7,696 nucleotides of DNA from Fen-1077 sp050014355. GTDB lineage: Bacteria; Chloroflexota; Dehalococcoidia; Dehalococcoidales; RBG-16-60-22. The notes under the pieces are model-generated. The model was not told where the DNA came from. It saw nothing but the letters and a program-made list of their open reading frames with translations, and ran no database searches. A program made the translations under genes and the position numbers. This document shows, one piece after another, positions 1 through 5,870 of the stretch (the first letter of the stretch is position 1; every line of letters starts with the position of its first letter). The stretch spans positions 1 to 7,696 of the forward strand of contig JBEKDL010000081.1 in assembly GCA_050014355.1 (NCBI GenBank). The letters run 5' to 3'.

Positions 1-257
1 TATGAAGTGGGGCCTCCCCAGTTGGCGTCTGGAATCCAGCCGATATTGGCCGCGGGGAAGAAGGGGTCGGCATATTTGAGGGTACCGCCATATTTAGGTG
101 TGGCTGTAGTTGGGGCTGGTGTTGTGGTAGTTGCTGGAGTGGTTGGTTTCGCGGTTGTCGTAGTGGCTGCCGGGGTAGTAGCAGGAGTAGAGCAACTCCC
201 CAGGAGCAGGCTCAACACTGCCAGGATTATGGGTACGACAAATAAATATTTCCTCAT
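1..257 (-). CDS. ABC transporter family-5 solute-binding lipoprotein, N-terminal part (cut by window edge)
   Basis: This gene runs off the left edge, leaving 85 codons from an ATG at 255-257. The start is well supported by AGGAGG at 263-268, five bases upstream. Residues 1-21 form a lipoprotein signal peptide (MRKY, a hydrophobic stretch, then LLGS) followed by lipidation Cys22. Residues 23-54 are a Thr/Pro/Ala linker, presumably lifting the domain off the membrane. At 55-63 KYGGTLKYA matches the usual start of the mature domain in family-5 (oligopeptide/dipeptide/nickel, SBP_bac_5) binding proteins. Such proteins capture a ligand outside the membrane and pass it to an ABC importer, whose genes would lie beyond the edge. 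The ligand cannot be told from this fragment. The lipoprotein call is strong; the family rests on one short motif plus architecture. Confidence 0.78.
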   Translation of the reverse strand, partial: MRKYLFVVPIILAVLSLLLGSCSTPATTPAATTTTAKPTTPATTTTPAPTTATPKYGGTLKYADPFFPAANIGWIPDANWGGPTS

Positions 258-373
258 TCTTTCCTCCTATGATTATTTATTATGTTCATTTCAGCAATAC
301 TTCAGCTTTAATGAAATATCACCTCCAGTCAATATGATACGTTGATTCGAGCAGGCTCCATGAAAATAAAAAT

Positions 374-389
374 TATTCCATATAGAATA
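374..389. repeat. 16-bp near-palindrome over the -10 element and start site (possible operator)
   Basis: TATTC-CATATA-GAATA is a 5-bp inverted repeat around an AT-rich centre that is itself nearly symmetric, with one mismatched pair. It overlaps the inner part of the -10 hexamer (386-391) and the expected start of transcription. Together with the repeat at 408-420 it brackets the promoter. The regulatory role is inferred from location only, and AT-rich palindromes are common by chance. Confidence 0.3.
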
Positions 390-415
390 TAGAATAGCCT
401 GTACCAAGATGTCAA
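386..415 (-). promoter_or_regulatory. Sigma70-type promoter of the solute-binding lipoprotein gene
   Basis: Read on the minus strand, TTGACA (410-415, a perfect -35) is followed after 18 bases by TATATT (386-391, five of six matches to the -10 consensus). The predicted transcript starts near 378 and has a leader of about 120 bases before the ATG at 257. The promoter begins about 50 bases beyond the stop of the hydrolase gene, so the lipoprotein need not depend on read-through. Two inverted repeats overlap it and are listed separately. Confidence 0.55.
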
Positions 416-420
416 ACATC
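408..420. repeat. 13-bp inverted repeat over the -35 element (possible operator)
   Basis: GATGT-CAA-ACATC is a perfect 5-bp inverted repeat around a 3-base centre. It fully covers the -35 hexamer of the lipoprotein promoter (410-415), so a protein bound here would block RNA polymerase. Such a short repeat can arise by chance; the operator role is inference from position. Confidence 0.3.
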
Positions 421-461
421 GTACCGCGTCCTGACGATATTTCCGGCTAACGCTTGAGTGC

Positions 462-2228
462 TTATTTCTTTACTTCTCTGGGTATAACCGGTAGCACAAT
501 ATGGGATGGGTACTGTTGGTTATGAAAGATAGTTTGTTGCGCCACTTTAATTTCCGCATCCTGGCCAATGGGATGTCCCGTGTTAAGATTGCGGTCCCAT
601 TTGGGAAAACTGCTGCTGGAAATCTCGATTCTAATCCTGTGGCCAGCCTTAAACACAATACTTGAAGACCTAAGGTCGATGGTATACTCATACACTTTGC
701 CTGGCTTGATCAGCTGCGGCTTGGATATGGATTTACGGTAACGTGCCCTGATGACGCCGTCAACCACATTATACGCTTTACCGTCAGGCCATACGTCCAC
801 CAGCTTGCCGGAAAAGTCCGTATCAACCGCCGAAGATGAAGCATATAATTTTATGGTTATCGGGCCGGTTACTTCGACATCGGTCTTCAGAATCGGGGTG
901 GTATAGACCAGCACGTCCGTCCTATCCTCTATATATTGCTGGTCCTGCGCTCCAAATATGTTCGAAATGAAATCAGACGACTTTCCAATCTTGGTAGGCA
1001 CCGGGTTTCTCGGGTCGTAGAGATAATTGTCTGCCTCTTCTTCATCGGGCATCCTGATACTCATGGTGCCGTCGCCGGCGCGGCTATTAGCATGGCCGCC
1101 GCTGTGGAAGTAATAGTCGGTGTATCTGGTCCTGGCAAGGGGCCATTCTTTTTCGTCTCTCCAGACGTTATCTCCCATAACGAAAATGCGTACCGGAGGC
1201 TCGTCCATAATTCCGTTGTTAATGCCCTTTAACCAGTAATCGAACCAGCGGATATGCATCCCCAGGTAATTAATAGAGCTCCCCGCCGCAGATGGGCCGA
1301 AATCTATTTCCCCGACGAGACCCGAGCTTCCCACATGAACCCAGGGGCCGATGAGTAATTTCTGGTTCTTCCTGACGAACTCCGAGGGGCCTCGCTGCTT
1401 TATCACCATGTAATCCTTCAGCACGGCGCTAGTGATGACATGGTGATACCAGCCCCCCAGGTGGAGGGCCGGTATGGCTACCTTTTCCAAGGGAAGAGGA
1501 TTATACAATTTCTTCCAGAACGTGTCATCCTCGATATGTGTGATCCAGTCCGAATAAGTAGAACCCAGACGGAGCTCCTTGGCGATTTGATTGGTGGGAG
1601 CATCAACCAGGGGAAGGACGCGACATGACTCTTCGGGATTTTTCATAAGATTTTGAAAACGCTCCCGCAGCGATTTTAGTCTTTCAGGGGGTAAATCACC
1701 CTTGGCAAGTTCGCTGGCGATCTGGCCGTTCAGCCACATCAGGCTAAGCTGCAGCAGGAAGACGCCGTTTTCCCACATCGGCATACCGCGCAAAGAATGT
1801 GAAACCTGGGCGGGGCAAATCGCTTTCAGGTGAGGAGGGCGCATGATGGCGGCGAGCATTTGAGTGGCTCCGAGGTAGGAGAGGCCACACATGCCTACAT
1901 TACCATCGCACCACGGTTGCGAGGCCACCCATTCTACCGTATCGTAACCGTCTTCGGCGTCATTGACAAACTGATGGTATTCGCCTTCCGATGCGCCCGT
2001 ACCACGGCAGTCCTGTATTACCAAAACGTAACCGGCTCGAACCATCCTTACGGGGTCCATGTAGTTACTGATAAATCCGGAGTCCTTAACATAAGGTAGG
2101 CGGATCAGGATAGCCGGATGTTTCTCTCTTTTTTCAGGACGGTAAATATTAGCGTATAGAATCGTGCCGTCCCTCATTTTTACAGGAACGTTTTTCTTCT
2201 CCAAGTCAGGAGATTCCTGCTGTAGCAT
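462..2228 (-). CDS. CocE/NonD family hydrolase (S15, X-Pro dipeptidyl-peptidase-like)
   Basis: A 588-residue alpha/beta hydrolase with the layout of the CocE/NonD (peptidase S15) family, which cleaves esters or amides, including cocaine esterase, glutaryl-7-ACA acylases and X-Pro dipeptidyl-peptidases. Visible marks are VKMRDGT near residues 16-22, the oxyanion-region QDCRGTGASEG (72-82), the nucleophile motif GLSYLG (115-120, Ser117), GPWVH (294-298, His298), WFDYWLKG (328-335), and a C-terminal jelly-roll domain from about 370. The usual WYD motif holding the catalytic Asp reads WYH here (His262). There is no signal peptide, so it should be cytoplasmic. GGAGGG at 2243-2248 lies 14 bases from the ATG, a long spacing, but no better in-frame start is seen and the conserved domain begins near residue 15. 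The substrate cannot be inferred. Confidence 0.9.
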   Translation of the reverse strand: MLQQESPDLEKKNVPVKMRDGTILYANIYRPEKREKHPAILIRLPYVKDSGFISNYMDPVRMVRAGYVLVIQDCRGTGASEGEYHQFVNDAEDGYDTVEWVASQPWCDGNVGMCGLSYLGATQMLAAIMRPPHLKAICPAQVSHSLRGMPMWENGVFLLQLSLMWLNGQIASELAKGDLPPERLKSLRERFQNLMKNPEESCRVLPLVDAPTNQIAKELRLGSTYSDWITHIEDDTFWKKLYNPLPLEKVAIPALHLGGWYHHVITSAVLKDYMVIKQRGPSEFVRKNQKLLIGPWVHVGSSGLVGEIDFGPSAAGSSINYLGMHIRWFDYWLKGINNGIMDEPPVRIFVMGDNVWRDEKEWPLARTRYTDYYFHSGGHANSRAGDGTMSIRMPDEEEADNYLYDPRNPVPTKIGKSSDFISNIFGAQDQQYIEDRTDVLVYTTPILKTDVEVTGPITIKLYASSSAVDTDFSGKLVDVWPDGKAYNVVDGVIRARYRKSISKPQLIKPGKVYEYTIDLRSSSIVFKAGHRIRIEISSSSFPKWDRNLNTGHPIGQDAEIKVAQQTIFHNQQYPSHIVLPVIPREVKK

Positions 2229-2309
2229 GTGTATTTTTCTTTCCCTCCGATATTACCGAGACTGACCAATGGCCTTCTTAGAAAATAAGTTAGGTATAAA
2301 ACCTCTCAT

Positions 2310-2353
2310 AGAACGCGTGAGTCTTTCATCTCCACCTTTACGCGCAGCGTTCT
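2310..2353 (-). repeat. Inverted repeat in the presumed 5' leader of the hydrolase gene
   Basis: AGAACGC (2310-2316) pairs with GCGTTCT (2347-2353) across 30 bases. An alternative inner pairing, CGCGT (2314-2318) with ACGCG (2340-2344), is also possible. If transcription starts downstream of the TATAAT at 2383-2388, this lies in the roughly 150-base leader of the hydrolase mRNA and could form one of two mutually exclusive stems. No known riboswitch class is recognised, and a chance inverted repeat is possible. Confidence 0.3.
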
Positions 2354-2382
2354 GTATAAGGCAAATCTAATTGGCCGTCTCA

Positions 2383-2388
2383 ATTATA
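2383..2388 (-). promoter_or_regulatory. Candidate -10 box for the hydrolase gene
   Basis: A perfect TATAAT on the minus strand, about 155 bases upstream of the hydrolase start codon. No acceptable -35 hexamer lies 16-18 bases further upstream (the site reads GAGCAC) and there is no TGn extension. This is therefore a -10 candidate only. Confidence 0.25.
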
Positions 2389-2654
2389 CTACAGGAGGCA
2401 AGTATGTGCTCATCTATGGCTGAACAATCTGACGGATTGTGACCCAACAAAACTGACGTTTGTGCAATCTCACGGCATCCAAAACATACCGCCCACCATC
2501 CACCCGTAAAAATATCAGAGAATTTAACTATCTTCATATACCGAAATTCATGTGCAAGCTGGCCAGATGTTTTTTTCTTTATGACTTGATTTAACAAGTT
2601 ATTAACAATTTACACGTATAGTAAGACAGAGACCTAACAAATCATTTGCCTTTA

Positions 2655-2683
2655 TTGACTATACCTGTTACAAAGATTAAAAA
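2655..2683 (+). promoter_or_regulatory. Candidate promoter of the repeat-protein gene
   Basis: TTGACT (2655-2660, five of six to the -35 consensus) is followed after 17 bases by TAAAAA (2678-2683, four of six to the -10 consensus). The predicted start near 2690 gives a leader of about 35 bases to the ATG at 2726. This would also exclude or barely reach the alternative upstream ATG at 2702 with any ribosome site. The weak -10 keeps this tentative; a TATAGT at 2617-2622 is an alternative with a poor -35. Confidence 0.35.
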
Positions 2684-2725
2684 TAGCTTAAAGCGATATA
2701 GATGATAGAAGCGTTGAGGTCCAAC

Positions 2726-4255
2726 ATGAAGAAAAAGAAGATATGCAGTCTTTTCTTAACCTTGATGCTCGTTCTGGTTAGTTTTTTGGCGGTGCTGCCG
2801 GCCAGGCCGGTGCTGGCCGCCAACTACACCCTGACGGTGGTCAGCGCGGCCGGCGGGACGGTGACCAGCCCCGGCGAAAGCGTCTTTACCTATGCTGCGG
2901 GGACAGTGGTCACGCTGGTCGCACAACCTGATTCGGGCTATTCTTTCGCTGGCTGGGTCGGTGACGTAAGCACGATTGTGGATGCCTCCGCAGCATCAAC
3001 CACCATCACGATGAACGGGAACTACACCATATCTGCCAGCTTCTCCGGCACCACTCTCATCATTACGGCTACCGCAGGCGCTAACGGCACGATATCGCCT
3101 TCGGGCGATATCTCGGTCAGCTACGGGGGCAGTCAGACTTTCATTATTACTCCTAATGCAGGCTACCGTATTGTTGACGTAGTAGTGGACGGGGCATCGG
3201 TGGGAGCGTTATCGAGTTACACCTTCACCAATGTGACCGTCAGCCATACTATCACGACCAGTTTCGCCATTAATACCTTCACCGTTACAGCGACCGCCGG
3301 GGCCAACGGCCTGATTTCACCTTCGGGCGCTATAGCGGTCAATTACGGCACCAGTCAGACTTTCACCATCACGCCGAATACCGGCTACCATATTACTGGT
3401 ATTACTGTCGATGGGGCATCGGTGGGTGTGGTGAACAGTTATACCTTTAACAATGTTACCGTAGCCCACACTATAACCGCCAATTTTGCCATCAACACCT
3501 ATACGATTACAGCTACCTCCGGCACCAACGGGTCTGTTTCACCTTCCGGAGCCGTGACGGTTAATTACGGCGGCAATCAAGTCTACACTATCACTCCTAA
3601 TACCGGCTACCATGTAACCGCTGTCCTGGTGGATGGGGCATCGCTGGGCGCATTGACAAGCTATACTTTTTCTAGTGTCACTGGCGACCATACCATAGCC
3701 GTCAGTTTCGCTATCAATACCTATACCATCATCGCCATCAACGGCGACCATGGGTTAATTTCACCCCCCGGCACCGTGACGATTAATTACGGCGGTAGTC
3801 AGACCTATACCATTACCCCGACCACCGGGTACCATGTCGTTAATGTCCTGGTGGATGGGGCATTTGTTGGCGCCGTGACGAGCTATGCCTTTTCCAACGT
3901 TACCACCGACCATACCATAAGTGTCAGCTTCGCCATAAATACCTATACCATCACGCCCACCGCGGGTAACCACGGGTCAATTTCGCCCTTTACTGCCGTA
4001 ACCATCAATTATGCAGACAGCCAGACCTTCGCTATCACCGCCGATAGCGCCTACCGTATCACTGATGTGCGGGTGGACGGGATATCGAAAGGCGCCGTGG
4101 CCACCTATACTTTCACGAACGTTACCGCGGACCATACCATTGATGCTGCCTTCGCTATCGGTTGGCCGTTTTACGCGGCGTTTGGTATTGGCGCGGTGCT
4201 CGTGTTTCTCCTTGGTTTCTGGATTGGCAAGAAGACCGGCGGCTCCGCTTATTAG
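2726..4255 (+). CDS. Secreted membrane-anchored repeat protein (InlB-like/divergent B-repeats)
   Basis: A 509-residue surface protein. The ATG at 2726 is preferred over the in-frame ATG at 2702 because GAGGT (2716-2720) lies five bases before it and the product then opens with a normal signal peptide: MKKKK, a hydrophobic core, then ARPVLA-AN around residue 31. Residues about 33-109 form one repeat of the InlB/Listeria-Bacteroides style (GYSFAGW). Residues 110-479 are five tandem repeats of exactly 74 residues, resembling the divergent InlB B-repeat (PF18998-like), with core words ISPSG, NYGGSQT, PNTGYH, VDGASVG and SYTF-NVT. Residues about 480-501 are one membrane helix, followed by KKTGGSAY. 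No LPXTG signal and no catalytic domain are seen, so a structural, stalk or adhesive role outside the membrane is likely. It converges on the ABC operon with a 29-base gap. Confidence 0.85.
   Translation: MKKKKICSLFLTLMLVLVSFLAVLPARPVLAANYTLTVVSAAGGTVTSPGESVFTYAAGTVVTLVAQPDSGYSFAGWVGDVSTIVDASAASTTITMNGNYTISASFSGTTLIITATAGANGTISPSGDISVSYGGSQTFIITPNAGYRIVDVVVDGASVGALSSYTFTNVTVSHTITTSFAINTFTVTATAGANGLISPSGAIAVNYGTSQTFTITPNTGYHITGITVDGASVGVVNSYTFNNVTVAHTITANFAINTYTITATSGTNGSVSPSGAVTVNYGGNQVYTITPNTGYHVTAVLVDGASLGALTSYTFSSVTGDHTIAVSFAINTYTIIAINGDHGLISPPGTVTINYGGSQTYTITPTTGYHVVNVLVDGAFVGAVTSYAFSNVTTDHTISVSFAINTYTITPTAGNHGSISPFTAVTINYADSQTFAITADSAYRITDVRVDGISKGAVATYTFTNVTADHTIDAAFAIGWPFYAAFGIGAVLVFLLGFWIGKKTGGSAY
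3053..4162 (+). repeat. Five in-frame tandem 222-bp repeats
   Basis: Units are 3053-3274, 3275-3496, 3497-3718, 3719-3940 and 3941-4162, each encoding 74 residues with no length change. The period is visible in DNA: a 19-base string beginning GTCCTGGTGG occurs at 3623 and again at 3845, and GGGGCATCGGTGGG at 3191 and 3413, each 222 bases apart. Adjacent units 1-2 and 3-4 share these blocks, which suggests duplication of neighbours. Unit 5 is the most divergent (ISPFTAVTINYADS instead of the SPSG/YGGS form). Confidence 0.92.
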
Positions 4256-4284
4256 AGGGCGTAAAAACCCGGACTGAACACACC

Positions 4285-5070
4285 TCAAGCCGATGTCCCG
4301 GAATAGTGCCGCAGGCCTACCCGCCAGAAATACCTCGATACGACCAGTAAAAATACCGCTATCCCCAGCGCCGCTACTATCGTCGTCAGGGTAAGACGTC
4401 CGGTCAGCGCTTCCGCGGGCACTGTAGTGGCGAACGCCACCGGTACGATAAAAGTCAGGCCGTAGCGTAGCCATCCAGGGTAAAGGCTTACCGGCCAGCG
4501 GCCGGCCTCGTACATGCTCTGGAATATCGTCAGGAAGTTCTCCACTCTTACAAACCAGAATGAAAGTGTGGCCAGAATCAGGAAGAAGCTGTAGATGATG
4601 ACTGCGCCGGCCGCCAGCATCAGGAGAAACTCCCCTGCTTCCGCGCCCCCCACTTTTTCGCCGAGCCGCACCAGCGCAAACGCCAGGACGCCCAGGCCTA
4701 GCATTATGTCAATTAGACTCCAGATGTTTACCTGCCGGATGCTGACCAACAGTTGCGCGTCTTCAGGTTTAGTGAGCGTAAAGTCGAGCGTCCCATCGCG
4801 GACGGACTCAATAAACTGTTGCATGCCCGGTTGAATTACCAGCCCGATTATTCCCCCTACCAGCAGGTACACGCCGACCAGGGCCAGGATTTCCTCATGC
4901 CCCCATCCTCCCAACGTGTTGGTATAGGAAAAAATGATGCCCAGTCCCGCTACGGCGACTACCAGGCTGACCAGCGATTGGAACAGTTGAAAGAAGAAGT
5001 TGACCCGGTAGGCCACTTCGCCGGCGATGGCGACCCAGAAAAAGGCGACAAACATACGGATGTAGTTCAT
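4285..5070 (-). CDS. ABC-2 family transporter permease (COG3694-like), third gene of operon
   Basis: A 261-residue integral membrane protein with about six hydrophobic segments (roughly 8-20, 28-48, 60-80, 115-135, 147-173 and 205-245). Features of the COG3694/ABC2_membrane_6 permeases include RVNFFFQLFQ near residue 22, the cytoplasmic block RDGTLDFTLTKPEDAQ (91-106), GRWPVSLYPGWLRYGLTF (170-187) and an Arg-rich end (FWRVGLRHYSGTSA). It should pair with the preceding permease to form the membrane channel driven by the upstream ATPase. Its ATG overlaps the previous stop in a TCAT (5067-5070, minus strand ATGA), implying translational coupling; only a weak GGTGG-type ribosome site is present. 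Family members are annotated as uncharacterised exporters, so the substrate is unknown. Confidence 0.87.
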   Translation of the reverse strand: MNYIRMFVAFFWVAIAGEVAYRVNFFFQLFQSLVSLVVAVAGLGIIFSYTNTLGGWGHEEILALVGVYLLVGGIIGLVIQPGMQQFIESVRDGTLDFTLTKPEDAQLLVSIRQVNIWSLIDIMLGLGVLAFALVRLGEKVGGAEAGEFLLMLAAGAVIIYSFFLILATLSFWFVRVENFLTIFQSMYEAGRWPVSLYPGWLRYGLTFIVPVAFATTVPAEALTGRLTLTTIVAALGIAVFLLVVSRYFWRVGLRHYSGTSA

Positions 5071-5870
5071 GCGCCCACCGCCGCATAGACTTTTGTCCCT
5101 GCCCGCCAGACGAGCCGGAAGAGAAAATAGCTGATTACCAGCCAGGCGGCCTGGGCGCCCAGGCCCACGAAAGCTTGGTCCAGTGTTAGCCTGCCGGACA
5201 CAAGGTCAATCGGAAAGCTGATTAGCCAGCGGAAAGGTAAGACATAAGCCACCACCTGGATGGGATACGGAAAGAGCGTTAGCGGGGCGAATTGCCCTGA
5301 AAGGAACAGCATGAGCACAAAATAAATCTGGTTAATAGCCCCCACGCGCGTTGTCCAGAACGCCGATTGGGCGAGCGTCCACTCTATAAGGAAGCGTAAG
5401 GCGAATGCCAGTAACAAGGTGGGGATGAAAAGCGCGATGGCCCATAGCGCCGGGGAAATTGAGGGGTGAAATATGGCGGTCAACACGCCCGCCACCAGGA
5501 CCATGAAAGGCGTGGTTATCAGCTTTGACGATATATTATCGGCAATATCGGAATGAATGGGATGCACCGGCTTCAACAGGGCGAAGGAAAGTGTCCCCTG
5601 CCGGATGCGGTACTCGAATTCATACATTACCCAGGTGTAAGTGACCTGATTGACCAGCATCAGCAGGATGAAATAGGCGGCAAACTGTTTCGTCGTGTAA
5701 TCGCCGACACTCCCCCCGCTCGCGTTCGAGACTATCGACCATACGATGAGATAAACCAGCGGTTCCAGCACCTGCCCTATCATCCAGATAAGCAGCGAAG
5801 CGCGGTAGGCGAACATCGTCGCTATGGTGGTTTTAAACTGCTGGATATATAGCTCGATAAGGGCTTTCAT
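5067..5870 (-). CDS. ABC-2 family transporter permease (COG4587-like), second gene of operon
   Basis: A 267-residue membrane protein with about six predicted helices (near 25-48, 62-83, 118-136, 140-160, 178-200 and 236-256). The N-terminal block FKTTIATMFAYRASLLIWMI (12-31), the loop RIRQGTLSFALLKPVHPIH (88-106), SGQFAPLTLFP (191-201) and LPFRWLISFPIDL (211-223) fit the COG4587 permeases that accompany COG4586 ATPases. It likely forms a heterodimeric transmembrane unit with the downstream permease. Its start codon overlaps the ATPase stop by four bases (5867-5870), and AGGAG at 5876-5880 sits upstream within the ATPase gene. Length is typical for the family. The transported substrate is not known and cannot be read from the sequence. 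Confidence 0.88.
   Translation of the reverse strand: MKALIELYIQQFKTTIATMFAYRASLLIWMIGQVLEPLVYLIVWSIVSNASGGSVGDYTTKQFAAYFILLMLVNQVTYTWVMYEFEYRIRQGTLSFALLKPVHPIHSDIADNISSKLITTPFMVLVAGVLTAIFHPSISPALWAIALFIPTLLLAFALRFLIEWTLAQSAFWTTRVGAINQIYFVLMLFLSGQFAPLTLFPYPIQVVAYVLPFRWLISFPIDLVSGRLTLDQAFVGLGAQAAWLVISYFLFRLVWRAGTKVYAAVGA

Larger units (their letters stand above)
2229..2701. other. AT-rich divergent intergenic region without a supported gene
   Basis: This 473-base spacer separates the minus-strand hydrolase from the plus-strand repeat protein and must hold promoters for both. It is visibly richer in A/T than the flanking genes. It contains a perfect minus-strand TATAAT at 2383-2388, a plus-strand promoter candidate at 2655-2683, an inverted repeat at 2310-2353 and a small one at 2424-2440. 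A 12-codon plus-strand reading frame at 2404-2442 follows an AGGAGG. A 76-codon minus-strand frame (2367-2597) has a TTG start, no ribosome binding site and no recognisable domain, so I do not call it. No tRNA-like or known riboswitch architecture was recognised. Confidence 0.6.

Noticed and set aside
7..345. Plus-strand frame of 112 codons rich in Val/Gly/Ala
   Set aside because: It is antisense to the lipoprotein; its Val/Gly richness is the complement of the Thr/Pro linker. It has no ribosome site, while the minus strand has a complete lipoprotein start.
351..402. CAGGCT/AGCCTG inverted repeat as a terminator of the hydrolase gene
   Set aside because: The arms are only 6 bp and about 40 bases apart, the repeat lies inside the promoter and leader of the next gene, and no U tract follows.
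2367..2597. Minus-strand frame of 76 codons in the divergent spacer
   Set aside because: It starts with TTG, has no Shine-Dalgarno at that start or at the internal ATG, shows no recognised domain, and lies where promoters for the flanking genes are expected.
2702..2725. Alternative upstream ATG for the repeat protein, adding eight residues
   Set aside because: There is no ribosome site before 2702, whereas GAGGT lies five bases before 2726, and the later start gives a normal lysine-led signal peptide.
4256..4284. Possible bidirectional terminator between the convergent genes
   Set aside because: The 29-base gap offers only a GGG/CCC three-base pairing around an A-rich loop; no stable stem with a U tract is seen on either strand.
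3539..4474. Three minus-strand frames (70, 70 and 165 codons) opposite the repeat protein
   Set aside because: They recur with the 222-base repeat and share the same words, so they mirror the coding repeats; the last also runs over the end of the true permease gene. None has a ribosome site or independent support.
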